A DNA stretch of 64,000 bases from Lithobates sylvaticus. Taxonomy: Eukaryota; Chordata; Amphibia; Anura; Ranidae. Of the stretch, positions 34,614 to 47,524 are shown piece by piece. The position numbers were made by a program, and so were the translations under genes. The stretch lies in NCBI GenBank assembly GCA_028564925.1, contig CM053034.1, positions 156,027,705 through 156,091,704 on the forward strand. Direction: 5' to 3'. Position 1 is the first letter of the stretch. Each line of letters opens with the position of its first letter. Below the pieces are notes generated by a model. That model was not told the DNA's origin. It searched no databases and worked only from the letters and a program-made list of their open reading frames with translations.

Positions 34614-35025
34614 GTTTGACCTCTATACACTGCCCTACCTACTACTGACCTCTGTACATTGCCCTACCTACTACTGACCTTTACTGACCTCTGTACACGC
34701 CCTACACGCTAATGACCTCTTTACATTGCCCTACCTACTACTGACTTTTATTGACCTCTGTACACTACCCTATATCCTGCTGACCTCTGTACACTGCCCT
34801 ACATCCTACTGACCTCTGTGCACTGCCCTACATACTACTGACCTTTACTGACCTCTGTACACTGCCCTACACACACTACTGACCTGTGTACACTGCCCTA
34901 CATTCTACTGACCTGTGTACACTGCCCTACATTCTACTGACCTGTGTACACTGCCCTACATTCTACTGACCTCTGTACACTGCCCTACATTCTACTGACC
35001 TGTGTACACTGCCCTACATTCTACT

Positions 35026-35495
35026 CAGGGGAGGGCTGGCAGCCTTAGGCCTGGGGGGGGGAAGTCCAGTCAAGTGGCCCATTGAACTACCGAATCAGCT
35101 CACCATCCATGCCCAGCTGGTTTTTCAATGCAGCCTCACCAGTGCCCCTCAATGCAGCCTGATCACTGGGGCAGGGTAAATGGGGTGTATGGGGGGATGG
35201 GGGTCAGCTGGGGGTGTCAGGGTCTCTTACTTGGCAGCTCAGGTTGCACGCCACGGCCAGCGCAAACCAGCACCCAGCCCCACAGCCCGAGCCAGTCACG
35301 GGCACCCTGGTCTCTGAGGGTGGTAGTTTCCTCTGCGCTGCTTGGGAGCTTGAGTGTGGACTACAACTCCCGGAATGCAACAGTGGCCGACCGCCGCAGC
35401 TGTAAAAATAGCAGCGGGCGCCAGCCATTTTCAACGTAAGTTAGGGCGGCCTGGGGGGCAATTGTCACTCTGCCCCCCAGCCCAGCCCTCCCCTG
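35026..35495. mobile_element. Non-autonomous hAT element inside the minisatellite, 470 bp
   Basis: The terminal repeats are CAGGGGAGGGCTGG and its complement at the right end. The 8-bp duplication ATTCTACT (35018-35025, 35496-35503) is perfect and is itself minisatellite sequence. The interior is GC-rich (GCCGCCGCAGCTG, CAGCGGGCGCC) and unlike the array. No transposase coding. Confidence 0.95.
35360..35379 (+). promoter_or_regulatory. ZNF143/STAF-type site in the hAT element
   Basis: ACTACAACTCCCGGAATGCA closely fits the known ZNF143 core ACTACAAYTCCCRGMATGC. It lies in the GC-rich part of the element. Similarity is direct; binding is inference. Confidence 0.6.
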
Positions 35496-38400
35496 ATTCT
35501 ACTGACCTTTAGTGACTTCTGTACACTGCCCAACCTACTACTGACCTCTGTACTTTGTCCTACCTACTACTGACCTTTACTGACCTGTGTATAGTACCCT
35601 ACATCTTGCTGACCTCTGTACACTGCCCTATATTATACTGACCTCTGTGCACTGCCCTATATACTACTGACCTCTGTACATTGTCTTACCTACTACTGAC
35701 ATCTGTACACTACCCTATGTCCTGCTGACCTCTGTACACTGCCATAAGTCCTACTGCCCTCTGTGCACTGCCCTACATACTACTGACCTTTAATGACCTC
35801 TGTACGCTGCCCTACACACTACTGACCTCGGTACACTGCCCTACATCCTGCTGATCTCTGTACACTGCCCTACATTCTACTGACCTTTACTGACCTCTGT
35901 ACACTGCCCTACACACTACTGACCTCTGTACAATGCCCTACCTACTACTGACCTCTGTACACTGCCCTACCTACTACTGACCTTAACTGACCTGTGTACA
36001 GTACCCTACATCTTGCTGACCTCTGTACACTGTTCTACATTCTACTGACATCTGTGCATGGCCCTACATACTACTGACCTTTACTGACCTCTTTAGACTG
36101 CCCTACGCACACTACTGACCTCTGTACAATGCCCTACATACTACTGGCCTCTGTACACTGCTCTACCTTCTACTGACTTCTGTACACTGCCCTACATACT
36201 ACTGACCTCTGTACACTACCCTACCTATTATTGACCTCTGTACACTGCCCTACATCCTACTGACCTTTACTGACCCCTGTAGACTGCCCTATACACTACT
36301 GACCTCTGTAGCCTGCTCTATCTACTGCTGACCTATGTACAATGCCCAACCTACTACTGACCTTTACTGACCTCTGTACACTGCCCTACCTACTACTGAC
36401 CTCTGTACACTGCCCTACATCCCACTGACCTCTGTACGCTGCCCTAGATACTACTGACCTTTATTGACCTCTTTACACTGCCCTACACACTAATGACCTC
36501 TTTACATTGCCCTACCTACTACTGACCTTTACTGACCTCTGTACACTACTCTACATCCTACTGACCTCTGTGCACTGCCCTACATACTACTGACCTTTAC
36601 TGACCTCTGTACACTGCCCTACACACACTACTGACCACTGTACACTGCCCTACATCCTACTGACCTCTGTGCACTGCCCTATATACTACTGACCTCTGTA
36701 CACTGCTCTACCTACTACTGACCTTTACTGACCTCTGTACACTGCCCTACCTACTACTGACCTCTGTACATTGCTCTATCTACTACTTACCTTTACTGAC
36801 CTCTGTACACTACCCTACATTCTACTGACCTTTACTGACCTCTGTACACTGCCCTACCTTCTACTGACCACTGTACATTGTCCTACCTACTACTGACCTT
36901 AACTGACCTATGTATATCACCCTACATCCTGCTGACCTCTGTACACTGCCCTACATACTACTGACCTTTACTGACCCCTGTACACTGCCCTACCTACTAC
37001 TGACCTCAGTACACTACCCTACCTACTACTAACCTCTGTACATTGTCTTACCTACTACTGACATCTGTACACTACCCTATGTCCTGCTGACCTCTGTACA
37101 CTGCCATAAGTCCTACTGACCTCTGTGCACTGCCCTACATACTACTGATCTTTAATGACCTCTGTACGCTGCCCTACACACTACTGACCTCGGTACACTG
37201 CCCTACATCCTGCTGATCTCTGTACACTGCCCTACATTCTACTGACCTTTACTGACCTCTGTACACTGCCCTACACACTACTGACCTCTGTACAATGCCC
37301 TACCTACTACTGACCTCTGTACACTGCCCTACCTACTACTGACCTTAACTGACCTGTGTACAGTACCCTACATCTTGCTGACCTCTGTACACTGTTCTAC
37401 ATTCTACTGACATCTGTGCATGGCCCTACATACTACTGACCTTTACTGACCTCTTTAGACTGCCCTACGCACACTACTGACCTCTGTACAATGCCCTACA
37501 TACTACTGGCCTCTGTACACTGCTCTACCTTCTACTGACTTCTGTACACTGCCCTACATACTACTGACCTCTGTACAGTACCCTACCTATTATTGACCTC
37601 TGTACACTGCCCTACATCCTACTGACCTTTACTGACCCCTGTAGACTGCCCTATACACTACTGACCTCTGTAGCCTGCCCTATCTACTGCTGACCTATGT
37701 ACAATGCCCAACCTACTACTGATCTTTACTGACCTCTGTACACTGCCCTACCTACTACTGACCTCTGTACACTGCCCTACATCCCACTGACCTCTGTACG
37801 CTGCCCTAGATACTACTGACCTTTATTGACCTCTTTACACCGCCCTACACACTAATGACCTCTTTACATTGCCCTACCTACTACTGACCTTTACTGACCT
37901 CTGTACACTACTCTACATCCTACTGACCTCTGTGCACTGCCCTACATACTACTGACCTTTACTGACCTCTGTACACTGCCCTACACACACTACTGACCAC
38001 TGTACACTGCCCTACATCCTGCTGACCTCTGTACACTGCCCTACATTCTACTGACCTGTGTACACTGCCCTACATTTTACTGACCTTTAGTGACCTCTGT
38101 ACACTGCCCAACCTACTACTGACCTCTGTACATTGTCCTACCTACTACTGACCTTTACTGACCTCTGTACGCTACCGTACATCCTGCTTACCTCTGTACA
38201 CTACCCTACATCCTACTGACCTCTGTGCACTGCCCTACATACTACTGACCTTTAATGACCTCTGTACGCTGCCCTACACACTACTGACCTCGGTACATTG
38301 CTCTACCTACTACTTATCTTTACTGACCTCTGTACACTGCCCTACATCCTACTGACCTATGTACACTGCCCTACATCCTACTGACCTATGTACACTGCCC

Positions 38401-41400
38401 TACCTACTACTGACATTTACTGACCTCTGTAAACTACCCTACATCCTGCTGACCTCTGTACACTGCCCTATATCTTACTGACCTCTGTGCACTACCCTAC
38501 CTACTACTGACCTTTTCTGACCTCTGTACACTGCCCTACATCCTGCTGACCTCTGTACACTGCCCTACATTCTACTGACCTTTAGTGACCTCTGTACACT
38601 GCCCAACCTACTACTGACCTATGTACATTGTCCTACCTACTACTGACCTCTGTACTCTACCCTACATCCTACTGACCTCTGTACACTACCCTACATATCC
38701 TACTGACCTCTGTGCACTGTCCTACATACTACTGCCCTTTACTGACCTCTGTACACTGCCCTACCTACTACTGACCCCTGTACATTGCTCCACCTACTAC
38801 TTACCTTTACTGACTTCTGTACACTGCCCTACACACTACTGACCTCTGTACACTGCCCTACCTATTACTGACCTCTGTACACTGCCGTACCTTCTACTGA
38901 CCTCTGTACATTGCCCTACCTACTACTGATCTTTACTGACCTGTGTAAAGTACTCTACATCTTGCTGACCTCTGTACATTGCCCTACAACCTACTGACCT
39001 CTGTGCACTGCCCTACATACTACTGACTTGAACTGACCTCTGTACACTACCCTACCTACTATTGACCTCTGTACACTGCCCTACATCCTACTGACCTCTG
39101 TATACTGCCCTACATACTACTGACCTTTACTGACCTCTGTAGACTGCCCTATACACTACTGTCCTCTGTAGACTGTCATACCTACTGCTGACCTCTGTAC
39201 AGGGCCCTACCTACTACTGTCCTTTACTGACCTCTGCACACTGCCCTACCTACTTCTGACCTCTGTATGCTGCCCTGCATTCTACTGACCTCTGTGCACT
39301 GCCCTACATACTACTGACCTTTATTGACCTCTTGACGCTGCCCTACCTACTATTGACCTCAGTACACTGCCCTACATCCTGCTGACCTCTGTACACTGCC
39401 CTACACACTACTGACCTCAGTACACTGCCCTACATTCTGCTGACCTCTGTACACTGCCCTACATACTACTGACCTTTACTGACCTCTGTACACCGCCCTA
39501 CACACTAATGACCTCTTTACATTGCCCTACCCACTACTGACCTTTACTGACCTCTGTACACTACCCTACATACTACTGACCTCTGTGCACTGCCCTACAT
39601 ACTACTGACCTTTACTGACCTCTATACACTTCCCTACACACACTACTGACTACTGTACACTACCCTACATCCTGATGACCTCTGTACACTGCCCTACATT
39701 CTACTGACCTGTGTACACTGCCCTACATTATACTGCCCTTTACTGACCTCTGTACACTGCCCTACCTACTACTGACCCCTGTACATTGCTCTACCTACTA
39801 CTTACCTTTACTGACCTCTGTACACTGCCCTACATTCTACTGACCTGTATACACTGCCCTACATTCTACTGACCTTTACTGACCTCTGTACACTGCCCTA
39901 CACACTACTGACCTCTGTACACTGCCCTACCTATTACTGACCTCTGTACACTGCCCTACCTTCTACTGACCTCTGTACATTGCCCTACCTACTACTGACC
40001 TTTACTGACCTGTGTAAAGTACTCTACATCTTTCTGACCTCTGTACACTGCCCTACAACCTACTGACCTCTGTGCACTGCCCTACACACAACTGACTTGT
40101 ACTGACCTCTGTACACTACCCTACCTACTATTGACCTCTGTGCACTGCCCTACATCCTACTGACCTCTGTATACTGCCCTACATACTAGTGACCTTTACT
40201 GACCTCTGTAGACTGTCCTACACACACTACTGACCACTGTACACTAACCTACATCCTGATGACCTCTGTACACTGCCCTACATTCTACTGACCTGTGTAC
40301 ACTGCCCTACATTCTACTGACCTTTACTGACCTCTGTACACTACCCAACCTACTACTGACCTCTGTACATTGCCCTACCTACTACTGACCTTTACTGACC
40401 TCTGTACACTGCCCTACACCCTACTGACCTCAGTACACTGCCCTACCTACTACTGACCTCTGTACATTGCTCTACCTACTACTTACCTTTACTGACCTCT
40501 GTATACTGCCCTATATTCTACTAACCTGTGTACACTGCCCTACATTCTACTGACCTTTGTACACTTCTCTACCTACTACTGACCTTTACTGACCTCTGTA
40601 CACTGCCCTACCTACTACTGACCTCTGTACATTGCTCTAACTACTACTGACCTTTACTGACCTCTGTAGACTGCCCTACACACTACTAACCTCTGTAGAC
40701 TGTCCTACCTACTGCTGACCTCTGTACAGTGCCCTGCCTACTACTGTCCTTTACTGACCTCTGTACACTGCCCTACCTACTTTTGACCTCTGTATGCTGC
40801 CCTACATTCTACTGACCTCTGCGCACTGCCCTACATACTACTGACCTTTATTGACCTCTGTACACTGCCCTACCTACTATTGACCTCTGTACACTGCCCT
40901 ACACACTACTGACCTCATTACAATGTCCTACATTCTGCTGATCTCTGTACACTGCCCTACAACCTACTGACCTTTACTGACCTCTGTACACCGCCCTACA
41001 CACTAATGACCTCTTTACATTGCCCTACCTACTACTGACCTTTACTGACCTCTGTACACTACCCTACATTCTGCTGACCTCTGTACACTGCCCTACATCC
41101 TACTGACCTCTGTGCACTGCCCTACATACTACTGACCTTTACTGACCTCTGTACACTGCCCTACACACACTACTGATCACTGTACACTACCCTACATCCT
41201 GCTGACCTCTGTACACTGCCCTACATTCTACTGACCTGTGGTCCAGTAAAATATTTTACAGAATGGACTCTCTATATTTTGTTCCTGTGGGAAATGTTTG
41301 GTTTTTATTTTTATTTTTTGTGTTTTCTTTCTTCTTTTTTTTTTGTGATACACATGTAAAATTTTTTAAATTATTTTCAATATTTGTTTCTAATTACTAG

Positions 41401-41499
41401 AAAAAATGCACTATGTGTGCTGTCATATATAGGACCCTTTGGGGTTGGTTATTAAGGGTGACGGTAATTCCTTGGGGGCTGTGAGATTTGAAGAATTAC

Positions 41500-41676
41500 A
41501 TTTTTTTTGGCCTTCCTGGGGAGATCGGTCTTATGGATGTCTGGAGACTGTTACACCCTAATGATAGAGCATTTTCTTGCTTCTCTAGCACCCATGGCAC
41601 CTTGTCAAGAATAGACTTGGCACTAGTTATCCCTACGATGCTACCGGTGATATCTGAAGAAACTTGTGATAGGTAG
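41500..41676 (+). pseudogene. L1-like LINE endonuclease fragment
   Basis: The frame reads GLMDVWRLLHPNDRAFSCFS and then THGTLSRIDLALV. This matches the end of the APE-type endonuclease of L1-clade ORF2: the D-x-W-R-x-x-H-P block, then the S-R-I-D motif with its catalytic-site Asp (the usual final SxxH precedes it as FSSTHG). Only about 55 codons remain. It lies ~260 bp beyond the end of the minisatellite. Confidence 0.72.
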
Positions 41677-43480
41677 TGTCCGAAGTGGAGCTTGTGTGCT
41701 GAGGATTCAGGTGAAAATGTAGTCAGGCAGATCAGGATGGCAACAGATCAGGCAAAGCGGTACACAATTGAAATCCAGAGATTGGTCAAGCAAGCGAAGG
41801 TCATACATGAGCTGGCGGTGAAGTACAAAATCAGCAGGCTAGAGAGTAGTCAGAAATTCAGACAGAAGTTCAAACACGGTATTTAGAGTCAAAAAGCAGT
41901 CAAACCACCCAGGAAGCTAGTCCAAACAAACGGGCACTGAGAGATAGAAAGTGCTGCTATTTATGGGCTGCTTTGATTGTAGATTGTCCACAGCTGGCAG
42001 CAGGTGGGGCTAGTGAGTCCAAGCTAATGCATCAAACTAAGAGAACATAGCTATGACTCCAGAGCTCGTCTGGGGCACAACAAGCAAGACTGCAGCCGTG
42101 GGACCAGGAACATCCCGATTCAAATACACCCAGGTACATGACAGCCCTATTATTGATTGTGAGATGGAGTTTATATTCTCTTCTCCATTCCAATTGTCAT
42201 GCTGATAATAACATCTTTGTAGTCAGTTCAGCTATTCAGGTTATTCCAGTCATACTGACATTCATTGGGGAGGACATTTGCCCAAACCAGGGATTGTGGA
42301 TTTAGTGCGGCTAATAAGGACGTTTTAAACCGTTAGATGTGGGCATCTTCCAGGTTCCAATATGGCGGATGTGGAAGAAATTACACTGGGAGCTTGTAAC
42401 AGGACGGAAGTGGCTATTGTGACAAGTATAAAAAGGTGCTGATTCAGTACGCCGCCCGTGCCCCAGGATGACGTCAGGTGGGTGACGAAATGTACGTAGG
42501 GAGGAGCGACGTGATGACATCACCACGTGTACACAGATCCCAGAAGCAACGGACTGCTATCGAGAGCCGACCTGGGCCTTTCCTAAAAGCTGTTTTTAAA
42601 CAACCAAAATGTAAGTGCAATCTTGCCCTTCTTTTTATATAATAAAATTAAGATTTACACTATGTTAGCCTTCATTATCTTTTCATGAGGACCTATGGAA
42701 TGTATCTGTACATGAGGATTTTCATTTGGTGAGGACGCTGGGAGCATTGGCGCACTGTATAGAGACCCGAGGCGGGGAATAAGCCAGAGGCGCATTTGAT
42801 CTCCCATAATAGGAGATCACGTATAGCTGGTAAGAGTGTGTACAGAGGTGGAGGCACTATCCTATTTCATATTGTGCACTTTTATTGTGGTGTCCTGCTT
42901 GTGTACCACCGTGGAGGAATTTATTGACGCACCATTTTCAGCATATGAACTTGTTTGGCTCTTTTTTCCATCAAGGACTCAATAGCAATTTTCTTAACCA
43001 AATGCATCATATTGTATTACTTTTTGTTTATAGGACTGTTCATTCTTTTGTTTTTGTTTCACTCAAATGGCATTTTCACATAGAGAATTATTAATCAGCG
43101 CAACCTAAAACTTTTTGAACAGAGGGGGTATCTGTCCCTACTCAACCTGCTTGCAAAATGCGCACCAAGTCTGAGATCCAAGACCTTAACTGGGCTCTGC
43201 CTGGCCCAAGATGGCTACAAGAGGCACATGGGGCTGCAGCATTCAATTGGGTAGCTTCCCCAGTGACCCAGGAAACCATAGAGGAACCATGCTCTTCTTG
43301 ACTTCCTCTCCAACTGCCATGCCACTTTGGACAAACGCCACCTACAGTGGAGAAAGAAGACTGCACCTGACTACACACTGTCAACCACTGCTGTGGACAA
43401 AGAGGCCTGGCTTTTGTTGCATGTCCCTTTAGTGCTGCCTGTGTTTGCAGTTCTCTGAACAGGTGCATGTAGAGTTATAG
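41677..43480. other. Mid-repetitive and anonymous DNA
   Basis: 41690-42140 is purine-rich, possibly an old dispersed repeat. 42465-42720 contains GGATGACGTCAGGTGGGTGA, CGAAATGTACGTAG and, downstream, TATATAATAAAATTAAG, another member of the CGAAACG...AATAAA class. 42720-43480 is anonymous. Confidence 0.4.
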
Positions 43481-43483
43481 TCT

Positions 43484-43922
43484 AATGCCGTGTACACACA
43501 ATCGTTTTTTTCCGATGGAATAAACTCTAAAGGTTTCTCCGAAAGAAATTCTGATGGAATTCCACTCAAGCTGTCTTGCCTACACACGGTCACACCAAAG
43601 TCCGACCGTCAAGAACGCGGTGACATACAACACGTACGACTGGACTAGAAAAAGGAAGTTCAATAGCCAGTAGCCAATAGCTTCCATCTCGTACTTGCTT
43701 CAGAGCATGCGTTGTTTTTGGTATGTCGGAACAGCATACAGATGAGCGGTTTTCCCAATAGAAATTGGTTCCGTCTGAAAAATTTAGAACACGTTCTCTT
43801 TCTAGGTCCGTCAGAATTTTCAACGTAAAAAGCCTGATGGGGCATACACACGATCGGAATATACGATGAAAAGCTCCCATCTGACTTTTTCTGTCGGAAA
43901 TTCCGCTCGTGTGTACACGGCA
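43484..43922. mobile_element. Harbinger-like MITE, 439 bp
   Basis: The ends are TGCCGTGTACACACAATCG and the complement ending GTGTGTACACGGCA, with TAA on both sides (43481-43483, 43923-43925). The body resembles the 12571 copy, sharing CGACCGTCAAGAACGCGGTG and AAGTTCAAT. Confidence 0.9.
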
Positions 43923-44133
43923 TAAGGCTCCATTCACACGCAGTACGTTCTGGAAATTCTTTTGGGCGACACTCTTCCCATGATTTTGTTTGCACGATTT
44001 TGCTGCGATGCGTGGCATTGAGAAATAATGGCATTGTAAACGTGTCCGTGTTTTGCTGCGTTTCTGGAATCGTGGGCAGAATCGCAGCGATTCCACACGC
44101 GATTCAAATTGCCCATGTGTGAATGGAGCCTTA
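43923..44133. mobile_element. MITE with GGCTCCATTCACAC ends, 211 bp
   Basis: TAAGGCTCCATTCACACG and GTGTGAATGGAGCCTTA form the ends. It directly abuts the MITE before it and shares its TAA. The internal GCTGCGATGCGTGGCATTGA and GGAATCGTGGGCAGAATCGC make further partial foldbacks. Its ends are related to the 403-bp MITE at 7310. Confidence 0.82.
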
Positions 44134-44159
44134 GTGGGAGAATGTACGTAGAGGAGACT

Positions 44160-44400
44160 CCTAAAGGACTCCATATGTCCCCCGCGGCACAAGGAGCACA
44201 AAAAGTGGCAATGTAGCCGGAAGGATGACTGGGCAAAGAAGGAAGCCCTGTCGGCAATGGCAGCGTACCACTGGAGGGCTTAGTTCTAAGGTAAGTATTT
44301 CATAATGTGCTAGTATGTGATGCATACTAGCACATTATGCTATAGCCTTGCAGGTAATTTTTTTGGCCATGGTTTACTACCGATTTAATTTATTCACGTA
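44160..44400. repeat. Dispersed repeat with a conserved 39-bp palindrome, second copy
   Basis: GGATGACTGGGC, AGCCCTGTCGGCAATGGCAG and CTAAGGTAAGTATTTC lead into the palindrome at 44301-44339, followed by AGCCTTGCAGG. The same order occurs at 48750-48855. The 44400-44700 stretch after it is unremarkable. Confidence 0.7.
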
Positions 44401-44714
44401 AAGCTTTTTAAACTTTGCATTTGCCTGATCTGAAGTTACTAAAGGGGTGTAATGCACGTAACCAGCACATATAGTTTACAGCTCGGGTCACTAAACACGG
44501 GGTATGAAGGCATCAGTACAAGAGTTCATACAGTGTGAAGACACAAGTGGTTACCAAGGGTAACGAAGGCCTCTCTAGCAGTCTGTCATAAGCGTGTACA
44601 TGTGGCAGGTGAGATAGCCTCTTGCAGCAAGGAAGATGTTGTTGGCACTCTTTAGAAGCGATCCATCTCCCATAGCAACAGGAGCAGACCTGTACCACTA
44701 GGACGCTCCTGTGC

Positions 44715-45005
44715 ACAGGTACAGGGCACTGATAAGCTGCATTTGATGGGCACCGATAAGCTGCATTTGGTGGGCACTGCACTGGTAGGCTGCATTTGGT
44801 GTGCACGGCCCTGGTAGGTTGCATTTAGTGGGCACTGGTAGCCTGTATTTGGTGGGCACTGGTAGGCTGCCTTTGATGGGCACTGATAAGCTACATTTGG
44901 TGGGCACTGCACTGGTAGGCTGCATTTGGTGGGTACTGCACTGGTAGGCTGCATTTGATGGGCACTGATAGGCTGCAATTGGTGGGCACTGCACTGGTAG
45001 ACTGC
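44715..45005. repeat. Minisatellite of 24/29-bp units
   Basis: The units GATGGGCACTGATAAGCTGC (plus ATTT, 24 bp) and GGTGGGCACTGCACTGGTAG (plus GCTGCATTT, 29 bp) alternate for about 11 copies. The three minus-strand frames covering it are translations of the array. Confidence 0.9.
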
Positions 45006-45279
45006 ATGTGTGTGCATGTGTCTACCTGTGTATTAATTTCAGATTATGTGCGTGTTTGCAGTATGAACACATACGATGATATTGCACATGAACAAAAGCC
45101 ATCACAAACATACACAGAAATCATCAAAAACACATACTGATATTTCACACAGAAACCATGATACCCAAACAATAGAAATTATTTTCCTGAGACAAGGGGT
45201 ACTTTTTTCAGACCTGCAGGGGTACTTTACTGTAAAAGGTTGAGAAACACTGGTGTACAGAACCATCAAATACACAGGT

Positions 45280-45700
45280 ACCCCTGATGATGTCAGACCT
45301 TTGACGAAACGATCGTCGGGTAGCTACGCCCACACCTCTTGCGCATGCGCGATCGCTTTTCAAAACTCTCACAGAGGAGTTTTTTTTTTTTTTTTTTTTC
45401 TGCTAGCAGTTTGTTGTTTTTACATTGTTTGTTCATCGTCTATGGCTATACAAGCTTTAATAAATCCCCCAATTTTTAAACTATATCACACAATTTGGAG
45501 CATTTTCTTTCTTTTTGGGGATATATTTTGGAGATCTGCTGTCAGTGAGTATCCGAGGAATAGGAGACACCTGTGACACCTCGAAGCTTGCAGTAATCCT
45601 TGGCACCTGGACATCCTCAGCGGGATCCGTGATCTAATCTGCATTGTTTGACCCCCCCCTTAACAACTGGGGATCTGGTAAGCCTTCATCTTGTTTGGGT
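45280..45700. repeat. CGAAACG...AATAAA repeat, fourth copy
   Basis: GATGATGTCAGACC, GACGAAACGATCGTCGG and GCGCATGCGCGATCGC are followed 100-150 bp later by AAGCTTTAATAAATCCCCC. It continues with TTGGGGATATATTTTGGAGA. It looks like a mid-repetitive element with a terminator-like AATAAA; no coding. Confidence 0.5.
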
Positions 45701-47162
45701 GAATAGAGGTGACGGGTTTCTACGTGGTCAAAATTTGCACGATTATTATCGTCAAGTCACATCTTATCATATATTTATTTTATTTTATTTATATGGACAC
45801 TTTATTCACGCATGAATTTGGAATTTATGAACTTTGTTTGTTGATTTTTTCAGCATATATATATTATTTGAACTTTATGTTTGTTGATTTTTTCAGTATA
45901 TATATATATTATTTTTCCATTGTGTATATATATTTTTTTCACCATTTTATCAGATATATCTTCACGGATTTTGTATCACTGTAATATGTATTATTTGATA
46001 TAGTTTGAGCGCTGCACTTTTTTTTTCTTTCCCCCATCAAATACACAGCCTGCATTTTCATTTTCTATTACTAGGCCGTTAGAAAAAGGAAAAATGTAGT
46101 GTGTATAGATAACAGGGCAGACAGATGCATCAAAGAAATTCTAGAATTACATTTAGGCCGCAGGTGACGGTAACGGAAGAATTCTGATCTCCACAAAGCT
46201 TGTGGTGGCCAGTATGGTGGAAATGGTCTACTACACATCCTTGAATTATCTTCCATTCCATAGAGCGCCATAGTCACCTTGAAACGACCTTAAAAATTAA
46301 TTAGATTCATAGCTCTTACACTGTTTGCATGCACAAGTAACTTCATCCTGTGACCGTGTAAGAGACTGATAAGCATTATAGATCATAATACTCCTATATT
46401 TTATTGGTAGTTACTACTAAAATTCTGAGAAAAGCTAACTACCCCAAATGTATTTTTCAAAGAAATTAGTTTAAGAAAAAAAGCAGCACTACATCATCCA
46501 CTGTCATCTTTTATAGAAATGATTTTGTAAGCATTCACTGCAAATCATACAAATCAGATTCAGAATGTAGACAGATGATTTAATCAGCCTAGAGGGATCA
46601 CATCTCTATATATATGGATTCACATATATACATGTATACATGTTTAGAAGAAAATTAATTTTTCATTGCCTCTCAGCTCATCTGTGATGTCGGGATTGCT
46701 CAGATGCCACTCATTGAGGCTGTGGGAACCCACTGGGAATTAAAGGAAGTGATTTTCTCTTGTTAATGAGTTATAGCCTTTTGAAAAACACTCAGCTGCA
46801 CACTCTTTTCTTTCTGGAGGGTACTGACATGTTTCTGATAATCCATCCAATTTTATACATTATAAATTACAATTAGCAAGTGTTTCATTCATACACAGTG
46901 ATGCTTTAGTGCCCTTACTTGTCATAATAAGATGGTACCTTACACTTTTTAGTGGCTCCAACTCTCCTATTTGAACCATATTTCCTTATACTGAGACTGG
47001 TCAAAGTCCACGGGTTCACATGAGATCCAAGTCCACAGTAAATTTAAAATCTCATGCTCTGGATAAGCTGCCATTGCTCTAATTAGTGGGCGTTCTTCCT
47101 TGGGGAGACATTAACACGAGCTTCCTACTGTCATTGCCTTTCAGTTGCTAAAAGCAATGTTT
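45701..47162. other. Anonymous AT-rich DNA
   Basis: It contains one short imperfect duplication (TTTGTTGATTTTTTCAG at ~45837 and ~45879) and TATATA tracts. Nothing else was recognised. Confidence 0.4.
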
Positions 47163-47520
47163 GTTTAAAGTGGAGTTCCACCCTAAAAAAAAACACCTCT
47201 AAATGCCTGTTGCTAGGGGGTCCCTCGTAGTCTGCCTCCTTCAGTGCCTGGGCTCTTGACGTCACTTCCCTTGGCGCAGGAAGGGAGATCAGCTCTCTCC
47301 CCTCCCTCTTGTCAATCATCTGGGACACACACAAAAGTCCCAGATGATTAAACGGCCAATCATGGCGTGCGGGGCCGGTTGTGCATGCGCAGTGGGTTCC
47401 CGGCTGTGAAGCCACAGCTGGGCGCCCGCAGTTACAATGCCAGCGCCGCCAAACGGAGGGGGAGACGAGAGGGGCTTCGATCCCCCACATTGCTGGACCC
47501 TGGGACAGGTAAGTGTAATT
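47163..47520. repeat. Dispersed repeat starting TTTAAAGTGGAGTTCCACCC
   Basis: This is the partner of 10650-11094 in the other orientation at its end. It contains GGCTGTGAAGCCACAGCTGG, TGTGCATGCGCAGTGGG and ATGCCAGCG. It finishes with GGACAGGTAAGTG, another donor-like sequence. Confidence 0.6.
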
Positions 47521-47524
47521 ATTA

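Larger units (their letters stand above)
34614..41237. repeat. 6.6-kb minisatellite, 29/39-bp units
   Basis: The basic unit is CTGACCTCTGTACACTGCCC plus TACCTACTA (29 bp). A longer form has an extra CTGACCTTTA (39 bp). More than 150 units with point variants fill the span. The segment at about 35,660-36,655 recurs at 37,022-38,017 with a constant offset of 1,362 bp and shared rare variants (CCATAAGTCC, CATCCCACTG), so a large block was duplicated. The array is interrupted only by the hAT element at 35026-35495. Open frames within it are repeat translations. Confidence 0.97.

Noticed and set aside
38621-38842. 73-codon frame in the large minisatellite
   Set aside because: A chance open stretch in the array; neighbouring units are closed by variants.
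43590-44201. 203-codon minus-strand frame
   Set aside because: It crosses two adjacent MITEs with different ends, so it cannot be a real gene.
44513-45017. Three overlapping minus-strand frames rich in QCPPNAAYQ
   Set aside because: They translate the 24/29-bp minisatellite in different frames; the repetition is at DNA level.
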